Assembly: GCA_934613165.1 (NCBI GenBank) | Contig: CAKTSW010000054.1 | Location: 1-7,794 of the forward strand | Source: an uncultured Ellagibacter sp. | GTDB lineage: Bacteria > Actinomycetota > Coriobacteriia > Coriobacteriales > Eggerthellaceae | Direction of reading: 5' to 3' | DNA: 7,794 bases | Part shown: one piece after another, positions 1 through 4,752 of the stretch | How the letters are laid out: each line of letters starts with the position of its first letter | Position numbering within the stretch: the first letter of the stretch is position 1 | The notes under the pieces: generated by a model | Seen by the model: the letters and a program-made list of their open reading frames with translations, nothing else | What the model was told of the DNA's origin: nothing | Database searches by the model: none | Program-made: the position numbers and the translations under genes

Positions 1-153
1 GGCGACGTGCTCCATCATCTGGAAAACCTCGGTTTCGTCGACGGCGCCCAGGTGAAGGTGGTCTCCGAGCAGGGCGGCAACTTCATCGTCGAGATCAAGG
101 GCGCGCAGGTCGCCTTGAACAAGCAGGTCGCTTCGCGCATCGTTACCCGATAA
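1..153 (+). CDS. feoA: FeoA-domain protein, C-terminal part (truncated by window start)
   Basis: Frame 1 is open from the first base to a TAA at 151-153, giving the last 50 residues of a protein whose start lies outside the window. The segment reads ENLGFVDGAQVKVV, then a glycine-rich turn and VEIKGAQVAL near the end. This is the usual second half of the SH3-like FeoA fold: an L-G-x-x-x-G-x-x-V strand, a turn, and a closing strand pair. FeoA is a small cytosolic partner of the FeoB iron permease and is thought to modulate its assembly or activity. It lies 145 bases upstream of a second, clearly different FeoA gene in the same direction, so the locus has tandem FeoA paralogues, a layout common in anaerobes. 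Only the C-terminal half is visible, so an N-terminal fusion cannot be excluded. Confidence 0.85.
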   Translation, partial: GDVLHHLENLGFVDGAQVKVVSEQGGNFIVEIKGAQVALNKQVASRIVTR

Positions 154-224
154 GGCGAAAACACATTTCACCTGCCGAAATGGCAGCTTTAAGAAAAGGA
201 ATCACTCCCTTTTACGGGTGGTTT

Positions 225-254
225 GCGCCCAAATTCGCGAAACGGTTTGGGCGC
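225..254 (+). other. 9-bp inverted repeat (mRNA hairpin) between the two feoA genes
   Basis: GCGCCCAAA (225-233) and TTTGGGCGC (246-254) are perfect inverted repeats around a 12-base loop. No T-run follows, so this is not an intrinsic terminator. It ends 27 bases before the Shine-Dalgarno of the second feoA and could tune mRNA stability or translation. The rest of the 154-298 gap shows nothing else that I recognise. Confidence 0.55.
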
Positions 255-298
255 GGTGATAGGACGGAAACGGACAAGTCAGGAGAAAGGAAGGGAAC

Positions 299-538
299 AT
301 GGCTGAAGCAGGCGCGAACAAAACGCTGCGTGATGTCGCCGTGGGCGAGACGGCTACGGTGCGTCGCCTGACCGGCGAAGGCGCCCTTAAACGCCACATC
401 ATGGACATGGGCATCACGAAGGGCGTGGAAGTCTACGTTCGCAAGGTGGCTCCCCTCGGCGACCCCATCGAGGTCACCGTGCGCGGCTACGAGCTTTCGC
501 TGCGCAAGAGCGAGGCGGAAAGCGTGCTCGTTCTGTAG
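299..538 (+). CDS. feoA: FeoA-family ferrous iron transport accessory protein (second copy)
   Basis: A 79-residue protein of normal FeoA length. ATG at 299 is preceded by AGGAGAAAGG (281-290). An N-terminal tail leads into VAVGETATVRRLTGEG, then RHIMDMGITKGVEVYVRKVAPLGDPIEVTVRGYELSLR. The last stretch is the diagnostic FeoA pattern: an M-G-(I/L)-x-x-G-x-x-(V/I) strand, an A-P-L-G-D-P turn, and an R-G-x-x-L-x-L-R strand. The fold is an SH3-like barrel; the protein is cytosolic and supports Fe2+ uptake by FeoB, encoded next. It matches the canonical FeoA sequence better than the upstream copy, which lacks the APLGDP turn, so the two are probably not interchangeable. A terminator-like hairpin follows 8 bases after its stop. 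Confidence 0.93.
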   Translation: MAEAGANKTLRDVAVGETATVRRLTGEGALKRHIMDMGITKGVEVYVRKVAPLGDPIEVTVRGYELSLRKSEAESVLVL

Positions 539-546
539 CGCGAAAC

Positions 547-571
547 AGGGCATGACGTGCCCTTTTTCTTT
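547..571 (+). terminator. Intrinsic terminator or attenuator between feoA and feoB
   Basis: AGGGCA (547-552) pairs with TGCCCT (558-563) around a 5-base loop, followed directly by TTTTTCTTT (563-571). The stem is short but GC-rich and the T-tract is good. It sits inside what would otherwise be a feoA-feoB operon, which points to partial termination or to a separate promoter for feoB. Confidence 0.6.
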
Positions 572-579
572 GCGTAGCG

Positions 580-595
580 GTTAGCACTCGCTAAC
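580..595. promoter_or_regulatory. GTTAGC-N4-GCTAAC palindrome upstream of feoB
   Basis: GTTAGC (580-585) and GCTAAC (590-595) form a perfect 6-bp inverted repeat with an ACTC spacer, 86 bases before the feoB start and just after the putative terminator. It may be an operator. GTTAGC and CTAAC also occur in IdeR/DtxR operators, but the spacing here differs. A weak promoter can be drawn across it (TTGCGT at 570-575, TAACTT at 592-597), but the match is poor and I do not rely on it. Confidence 0.35.
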
Positions 596-681
596 TTATC
601 GAAGCGACCGCACCGCCCTCGTGGCGCCGTCGTTTCGGCGAAGCAGCAAAGTGAATGGTTAAGGATTTGGAAAGGCAGATC

Positions 682-3306
682 ATGGGAATTCGCATTGCTC
701 TTGCCGGCAACCCGAACTGCGGCAAGACAACCATGTTCAACGACCTCACCGGCGCCAACCAATATGTTGGCAACTGGCCCGGTGTAACCGTTGAAAAGAA
801 GGAAGGCAAGTACACCAAGGACAAGGACATCACCGTCACCGACCTCCCTGGCATCTACTCGCTTTCCCCCTATTCACCCGAAGAAATCGTCGCGCGCGAC
901 TACTTGCTCGACGGCGACCCGGACGTCGTCGTCAATCTGATCGACGCGACGAACCTGGAGCGCAACCTCTATCTCACCACGCAGATCATCGACACCGGCA
1001 TCCCGGTCGTCATCGCACTCAACATGATGGACCTCGTCGAGAAGAACGGCGACAAGATCGACGTCGACAAGCTCTCCAAGGAGCTCGGCTGCCCCATCGT
1101 CCCGACCTCGGCGCTCAGGGGCCGCGGCATGGACGAGCTCATGAAGACCGCCATCGACTTGGGGAAGAAGGGCGTGCCCGCCGCTCCGACGGTGCGTTTC
1201 TCCGACGAGATCGAGACCGCGCTCGCCAAAATCATCGACGTGCTCGGCTCCCGCGTCACCCCGGCGACGGCCCGTTGGTACGCCATCAAGGTCTTCGAGA
1301 ACGAGGACCGCACGATCGGGCAGCTGAAGCTTTCCGCTGCCGACCTTAAGTCCATCGAGGCGATCCGCACCGCTGTCGAGGATTCACTCGACGACGACGC
1401 CGAGTCCATCATCACGTCCGCCCGCTACGACGAGATCTCCGACATCGTCGACGGCACCGTGAAGAAGTCGACCAAGGGCATGACCACCACGCAGAAGATC
1501 GACCGCGTGGTCACGAACCGAATCCTCGGTTTGCCGATTTTCATCGTCATCATGTTCTTCGTGTACTGGCTGGCCGTTTCCGTCGGTGGCGGCTTCGTGA
1601 CCGACTGGGCCAACGACGGCATCTCCGGCGATGGCTGGCTCTACACCGGCACCGAAGCCTTCGATGAGGCGACTGCCGAATACGAAGACGCTCAATCCCA
1701 GATCACGGCCTATGTTGAGAACATTCTCGGCGAAGACGAGGAATCGGAGCTTCCCTCCGACGAGTCTCAAGAAGTGCTTGACGCCCTGGCCGTTGCGGAG
1801 CCCGAAGAGCCCGAAGACACCTCCGACGCCGACGCGATGGCGGAATACAAAGACGCCGTCGCCGAGTACGAGGACGCCCAGGCCACGGTAGCCGCATTCG
1901 ACGAGGAAGCCCAGGCCAAGCACGCCGTTGCAACGATGGAGGTCGAAGGCGACGACGGCACGGTCGAGGAGCAGGAAATCACCTTCGCCGATTACCAGGC
2001 GGCGCTCGAGGTTGAAGAGCCCGACGCGTCCGACGGCACCTGGGGCCTTTGGATCCCGGGTCTTGGCGCCATCATCGGCGATGCTCTCGAAGCCGCCGAC
2101 GTCGCGCCGTGGCTGCAGTCCCTCGTGAACGACGGCATTGTCGCCGGCGTGGGAGCGGTCATCGGCTTCATCCCGCAGATGGTCATCCTGTTCCTGCTGC
2201 TCGGCTTCCTGGAGCTGTGCGGCTACATGTCGCGCGTCGCGTTCATCATGGACCGCATTTTCCGTAAGTTCGGTCTGTCCGGTAAGTCCTTCATCCCGAT
2301 GCTCATCGCTTCCGGCTGCGGCGTGCCCGCCGTCATGGCGACGAAGACCATCGAGAACGAGAAGGATCGCCGTATGACGATCATGACCACCACCATGATT
2401 CCCTGCGGCGCGAAGATGCCGATCATCGCGCTCGTGTTCGGCGCCATCGCTTCGGGCAACTCCGACGCGACCTGGTACGTCGCCCCGATGTTCTACTTCA
2501 TGGGCGTCATTGCCATCATCATCTCCGGCATCATGCTGAAGAAGACCAAGCTCTTCGCTGGCGAGACCACACCGTTCATCATGGAGCTTCCGCAGTACCA
2601 CATGCCGGGCGTGAAGAACATCCTGCTTTCGATGTGGGAGCGCGTTAAGGGCTACATCATCAAAGCCGGTACCATCATCTTCCTGTCGACCATCGTCATC
2701 TGGTTCCTCATGAACTTCGGCGACGCTGGCTCCGGCTTCGGCCTGCTCGATTCCGAGGACCCCGATTACATGGAGTACAGCCTCATGGCTGGCCTTGGCA
2801 ACCTGCTTGCCTGGATCTTCGCTCCGCTCGGCTTCGCCAACTGGCAGGCCACCGCGACCGCCGTCACCGGCCTCGTCGCGAAGGAGAACGTCGTCGCTAC
2901 CGTGGGCATCATCACCCAGCTCGCCGACTTCGGCGAGGCCGACCCGCAGCTGTGGTACGGCTTCGCCCAGATGCTCGGCGGATCGACCGCTGCGATCGTC
3001 GCCTTCTGCGCGTTCAACCTGCTGTGCGCCCCGTGCTTCGCTGCTATCGGCACCATTCGCCAGCAGCAGCGCTCCGCTAAGTGGTTCTGGCTCACCATCG
3101 GCTACATGTGCGGCTTCGCTTGGTGCGTCGGCTGCATGCTCTACCAGTTCGTCGGTCTGGCCTTGGGCGAGGTGAGCTTCGGCATCTGGACCGTGGTCGC
3201 CATCGTCATCGCAGCGCTCATGCTGTTCCAGATCTTCCGTCCCATGCCGAAGTACGACGAGAAGAAGTCCGCTGGCAAGCTTGAGGCCGAAAACGAAGCG
3301 GCGTAA
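682..3306 (+). CDS. feoB: Ferrous iron permease FeoB with large acidic extracytoplasmic insert
   Basis: Inner-membrane Fe2+ transporter with an N-terminal GTPase. ATG at 682 is chosen over the upstream in-frame ATG (655) because GGAAAGG (669-675) lies 6 bases before it and the protein then begins MGIRIALAGNPNCGKT, as FeoB proteins do; length is 874 aa. G-motifs are G1 GNPNCGKT (9-16), G2 T36 in NWPGVTVE, G3 DLPG (54-57), G4 NMMD (114-117) and G5 TSA (142-144). A helical spacer (about 165-260) leads to membrane segments near 285-303, 488-510, 598-619, 661-679, 705-735, 770-790, 801-828 and 834-853. The two gate regions are SGCGVPAVMATK (from 545), with C575 after it, and GLVAKENVV plus LLCAPC with C776, C782 and C785. 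Residues about 320-452, between the first two membrane segments, are a very acidic insert absent from ordinary FeoB (usually about 650-770 aa). No FeoC-like C-terminal domain is seen. Confidence 0.96.
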   Translation: MGIRIALAGNPNCGKTTMFNDLTGANQYVGNWPGVTVEKKEGKYTKDKDITVTDLPGIYSLSPYSPEEIVARDYLLDGDPDVVVNLIDATNLERNLYLTTQIIDTGIPVVIALNMMDLVEKNGDKIDVDKLSKELGCPIVPTSALRGRGMDELMKTAIDLGKKGVPAAPTVRFSDEIETALAKIIDVLGSRVTPATARWYAIKVFENEDRTIGQLKLSAADLKSIEAIRTAVEDSLDDDAESIITSARYDEISDIVDGTVKKSTKGMTTTQKIDRVVTNRILGLPIFIVIMFFVYWLAVSVGGGFVTDWANDGISGDGWLYTGTEAFDEATAEYEDAQSQITAYVENILGEDEESELPSDESQEVLDALAVAEPEEPEDTSDADAMAEYKDAVAEYEDAQATVAAFDEEAQAKHAVATMEVEGDDGTVEEQEITFADYQAALEVEEPDASDGTWGLWIPGLGAIIGDALEAADVAPWLQSLVNDGIVAGVGAVIGFIPQMVILFLLLGFLELCGYMSRVAFIMDRIFRKFGLSGKSFIPMLIASGCGVPAVMATKTIENEKDRRMTIMTTTMIPCGAKMPIIALVFGAIASGNSDATWYVAPMFYFMGVIAIIISGIMLKKTKLFAGETTPFIMELPQYHMPGVKNILLSMWERVKGYIIKAGTIIFLSTIVIWFLMNFGDAGSGFGLLDSEDPDYMEYSLMAGLGNLLAWIFAPLGFANWQATATAVTGLVAKENVVATVGIITQLADFGEADPQLWYGFAQMLGGSTAAIVAFCAFNLLCAPCFAAIGTIRQQQRSAKWFWLTIGYMCGFAWCVGCMLYQFVGLALGEVSFGIWTVVAIVIAALMLFQIFRPMPKYDEKKSAGKLEAENEAA

Positions 3307-3352
3307 AGTAAGGTACTAGCAACTTGGGGTCGCGCATCGACGTGCGGCCCCT

Positions 3353-3387
3353 GGCTCCGGGCTTGCGAAACGCGCAGGCCCGGAGCC
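3353..3387 (+). other. 15-bp hairpin between feoB and the Cys-rich gene
   Basis: GGCTCCGGGCTTGCG (3353-3367) pairs with the segment 3373-3387 along its whole length with one G-U pair, leaving a 5-base loop. No T-run follows, so it is unlikely to terminate by itself. It ends 14 bases before the AAAGGAGG of the next gene. It could protect the feoB mRNA 3' end after cleavage or separate expression of the large and small genes. Confidence 0.7.
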
Positions 3388-3417
3388 TGCAAGGCGAAGT
3401 GAAAGGAGGCGGGTTCG

Positions 3418-3633
3418 ATGGGTTTGGTTTGGACGCCGTCAACCGTCGTGGTTCTCGCGATTATCGCGGTGCTTGCCGTTCTTGCCGTGCACCGCATCGC
3501 GACGCGCGGGTTGTGCGATTGCCATGATCATTGCGGCGACAGCTCGTCGGGCGGATGCTCGGGGTGCCACGGGTGCTCTGGCTGCAGCGCCGCCGACTGC
3601 ATGGTCGCCGATATGGACAAGGCGCTCAGGTAA
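3418..3633 (+). CDS. FeoB-associated Cys-rich membrane protein
   Basis: A 71-aa protein with ATG at 3418 and AAAGGAGG about 8 bases upstream. Residues 10-24 (VVVLAIIAVLAVLAV) form one membrane helix at the N-terminus, followed by a short H-R-I basic step. The tail is packed with eight cysteines (33, 35, 39, 47, 50, 53, 56, 61), including a run of C-x-x-C units at 47-56, and histidines at 36, 38 and 51. Small single-pass Cys-rich proteins immediately after feoB are a known family (often labelled FeoB-associated Cys-rich membrane protein). Their role is unproven; the tail suggests metal or Fe-S binding near the FeoB pore. The family call rests on position, topology and cysteine pattern rather than on a recognised motif. 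The gene is followed by a strong terminator, so it closes the feo module. Confidence 0.85.
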   Translation: MGLVWTPSTVVVLAIIAVLAVLAVHRIATRGLCDCHDHCGDSSSGGCSGCHGCSGCSAADCMVADMDKALR

Positions 3634-3652
3634 CGAGCGCTGCTCCTGATGA

Positions 3653-3682
3653 GGGCCGGGTGCGAGAGCATCCGGCCCTTTT
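3653..3682 (+). terminator. Strong Rho-independent terminator of the feo module
   Basis: An 11-bp stem pairs 3653-3663 (GGGCCGGGTGC) with 3668-3678 (GCATCCGGCCC), with one G-U pair and a GAGA tetraloop, followed by TTTT. It lies 20 bases after the stop of the Cys-rich gene. Confidence 0.9.
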
Positions 3683-3780
3683 GCGTTTACGCGGCGATAG
3701 CCTCGCATGGGGTAGGGACGAGTCGGGGCCGCGGCGCTCAGGCGCGCGAGCCCTCAGCCTTGGCGCGCTGTGCTTCCCGC

Positions 3781-3801
3781 ATTTGCCAAGCGGCGGCAAA
3801 T
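3781..3801. promoter_or_regulatory. ATTTGCC-N7-GGCAAAT inverted repeat
   Basis: A perfect 7-bp inverted repeat with a 7-base spacer, lying about 37 bases upstream of the -35 box of the small-RNA promoter. Size and position fit an operator or activator site. The TTTGCC/GGCAAA halves recall metalloregulator and repressor boxes, but I cannot assign a protein. The stretch 3683-3780 before it is GC-rich and holds no feature I recognise. Confidence 0.4.
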
Positions 3802-3818
3802 CGAATTGTGGAGAAAGT

Positions 3819-3834
3819 GTAAACCTAGGTAAAC
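3819..3834. promoter_or_regulatory. Tandem GTAAAC repeat enclosing the ACCTAGGT palindrome
   Basis: GTAAAC occurs at 3819-3824 and again at 3829-3834, a 10-base helical period, and the overlap contains the palindrome ACCTAGGT (3823-3830). It sits directly upstream of the TTGACT -35 box. It shares the ACCT/AGGT core with the palindrome in the promoter spacer, so the two may be paired sites for one regulator. Confidence 0.45.
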
Positions 3835-3837
3835 TCA

Positions 3838-3866
3838 TTGACTGACCAGCAAGGTTAACCTAAGAT
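3838..3866 (+). promoter_or_regulatory. Near-consensus sigma-70-type promoter
   Basis: TTGACT (3838-3843), a 17-base spacer and TAAGAT (3861-3866) make the best promoter in the window. Transcription should start near 3872-3874. The first thing downstream is not a regular gene but a C-rich hairpin RNA region ending in a terminator at 4056-4075, so this promoter most likely drives a small RNA. Confidence 0.75.
3852..3861. promoter_or_regulatory. AGGTTAACCT palindrome inside the promoter spacer (candidate metalloregulator operator)
   Basis: A perfect 10-bp palindrome fills the spacer just upstream of and touching the -10 box, where a bound repressor would block RNA polymerase. Its halves (AGGTTA/TAACCT) resemble those of DtxR/IdeR operators, although the 19-bp consensus is not complete. 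A further TTAACCT lies at 3921-3927. A DtxR-family gene begins 316 bases downstream. Confidence 0.5.
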
Positions 3867-3872
3867 AACAAA

Positions 3873-4078
3873 TGTCAGCAGAACGGGTCGAGCGAATCAA
3901 ACCCCCTCTCTCAAGCTCGATTAACCTGAACAAAAGCGTTTCCTCTTTATCGCGCTGACCCGGTGGTGGAGGCTCCTCTCGTCTGGCCGTCCATCACATA
4001 AGCCCGCGGGAGCTCACCCCCCCCTCGCTCCCGCGGGCCTCCTCTCCATCGATTGAAAGCGCTTCGGCGCTTTTTCTC
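3873..4078 (+). ncRNA. Putative small RNA with C-rich hairpin loops, resembling actinobacterial 6C RNA
   Basis: The segment is bounded by a strong promoter (3838-3866) and a UUCG-loop terminator (4056-4075). It has no ORF with a ribosome-binding site and contains two hairpins. The first pairs TCGAGC (3888-3893) with GCTCGA (3915-3920) around a 21-base loop with CCCCC at 3902-3906. The second is a perfect 12-bp stem, GCCCGCGGGAGC (4002-4013) with its complement (4027-4038), around a loop holding eight consecutive C (4017-4024). Two hairpins with runs of C in the loops are the defining trait of the actinobacterial 6C RNA, which acts on mRNAs through the exposed C-rich loops. Here the hairpins are about 80 bases apart and the first loop has only five C, so the 6C assignment is tentative; the existence of a small RNA is better supported. 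Ends are estimated. Confidence 0.62.
4056..4075 (+). terminator. Rho-independent terminator with UUCG tetraloop
   Basis: AAAGCGC (4056-4062), loop TTCG (4063-4066), GCGCTTT (4067-4073), then more T and TCTCTTT. The C(UUCG)G closing is a classic stable terminator loop. It ends the small-RNA unit and insulates the regulator gene downstream. Confidence 0.88.
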
Positions 4079-4123
4079 TTTCCGACATTACCGCTTTCGC
4101 GAAGAAGCGGCGAGAAGTTGCGC

Positions 4124-4157
4124 TACTATGGAGAGTGACGCATATTCCATGTGCGTC
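4124..4157 (+). promoter_or_regulatory. Possible promoter and leader hairpin of the DtxR-family gene
   Basis: TACTAT (4124-4129) is a reasonable -10 box for the regulator gene, because the terminator at 4056-4075 should block read-through; no good -35 is visible. Immediately after the expected start is a hairpin or operator: GACGCATA (4137-4144) pairs with TGTGCGTC (4150-4157) with one G-U pair. It ends 4 bases before the AAAGGAGGA ribosome-binding site, so it could be an autoregulatory operator or affect translation. A weaker inverted repeat, CCGCTT/AAGCGG, lies at 4091-4110. Confidence 0.42.
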
Positions 4158-4176
4158 CGCAAAAGGAGGAACACTC

Positions 4177-4557
4177 ATGGAAAAGATCTCTACATCCCAC
4201 GAGGACTACCTCGAAGCAATCGTCATGCTGGGGGGAACGACGGAGAACTCCGTTCGTTCGGTCGACATCGCGAACAAGCTGGGGGTCTCGAAGGCCTCGG
4301 TCAACAAGGCGATGAACGCGCTGAAGGAAAAGGGCTTCGCGGATCAGCCGTACTACGGCGACGTCACGCTGACCGACGACGGCTATAAATACGGGTCGTC
4401 GGTGCTTGAGCGCCATGAGCTTTTGCTTAAGTTCCTCACGAAGGCTTTGGGCATCCCCGACGAAACCGCCGAAAAGGAAGCGTGCCTCATGGAACACGCG
4501 ATAAGCGACGAGTCTTTCGAGAAGTGGAATTCCTATATCAAAAAGCTTGATATCTAG
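4177..4557 (+). CDS. DtxR/MntR-family metal-dependent transcriptional regulator
   Basis: 126 aa from ATG 4177, chosen over the in-frame ATG at 4135 because AAAGGAGGA (4162-4170) precedes it at ideal spacing and HEDYLEAI then sits at the N-terminus as in the family. Residues 1-65 form the winged helix, with the recognition region VRSVDIANKLGVSKASVNKA (26-45) and the wing YGDVTLTDDG. Residues 78-126 form the dimerisation and metal domain: ERHELLLKFL (78-87) and EACLMEHAIS (101-110). Predicted ligands are D10, E13, H80, C103, E106 and H107. D10 is the MntR-type residue (Met in DtxR), whereas C103 is the DtxR/IdeR-type residue (Glu in Bacillus MntR), so metal choice is not obvious. There is no C-terminal SH3-like domain. 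Next to feoAB, Fe2+-dependent repression of iron uptake is the likeliest role. Confidence 0.92.
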   Translation: MEKISTSHEDYLEAIVMLGGTTENSVRSVDIANKLGVSKASVNKAMNALKEKGFADQPYYGDVTLTDDGYKYGSSVLERHELLLKFLTKALGIPDETAEKEACLMEHAISDESFEKWNSYIKKLDI

Positions 4558-4576
4558 CATGCGACCGCAGTTCGCC

Positions 4577-4600
4577 AAACCGCGTGACTAAGCGCGTTTT
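4577..4600 (+). terminator. Weak terminator-like hairpin after the DtxR-family gene
   Basis: AAACCGCG (4577-4584) pairs with CGCGTTT (4593-4599) with one bulged C, and the pairing runs into TTTT. The stem is weak. Just after it is a 12-bp palindrome, AGGCCGCGGCCT (4604-4615), and then TGCCGG/CCGGCA (4640-4645 with 4659-4664). One of these may serve as the real 3' end signal. Confidence 0.3.
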
Positions 4601-4680
4601 CGCAGGCCGCGGCCTTATGTTTCCATCGGGCGATCGCGTTGCCGGCCACTGCTTCGGACCGGCACGCGGCTTGGCCGATG

Positions 4681-4689
4681 TGGTATCCT
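4681..4689 (+). promoter_or_regulatory. Possible extended -10 promoter of the septum-protein gene
   Basis: TGGTATCCT fits the extended -10 pattern TG-N-TATnnT, about 64 bases before the chosen TTG start. No clear -35 is present. The only other support is that the gene must be transcribed from this 195-base gap. Confidence 0.3.
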
Positions 4690-4752
4690 TTGAAGCGCTT
4701 CTGGCATTACCCACACCTTATACGAACCACGATGCTTAAAGGGGCCTTTTCG

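Noticed and set aside
581..609. CIRCE (HrcA) heat-shock operator: TTAGCACTC at 581-589 matches one half exactly
   Set aside because: The second half, GAGTGCTAA, expected nine bases later is absent, and the downstream gene is feoB, not a chaperone gene.
1384..2601. 405-aa minus-strand ORF opposite feoB
   Set aside because: It is antisense to a clear FeoB, has the His/Arg/Asp-rich composition typical of shadow frames in high-GC DNA, and lacks a ribosome-binding site and domain pattern.
3531..3845. 104-aa ORF running out of the Cys-rich gene through the terminator
   Set aside because: It starts inside another frame, crosses the strong terminator at 3653-3682 and the promoter region, and shows no domain.
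4002..4038. The GC-rich 12-bp stem as an intrinsic terminator
   Set aside because: No T-run follows (CTCCTCTCC instead), the loop is 13 bases with eight C, and a proper terminator lies 18 bases downstream.
4053..4388. 111-aa ORF overlapping the start of the DtxR-family gene
   Set aside because: It begins at the small-RNA terminator and lies in another frame from a clearly recognisable regulator with its own Shine-Dalgarno site.
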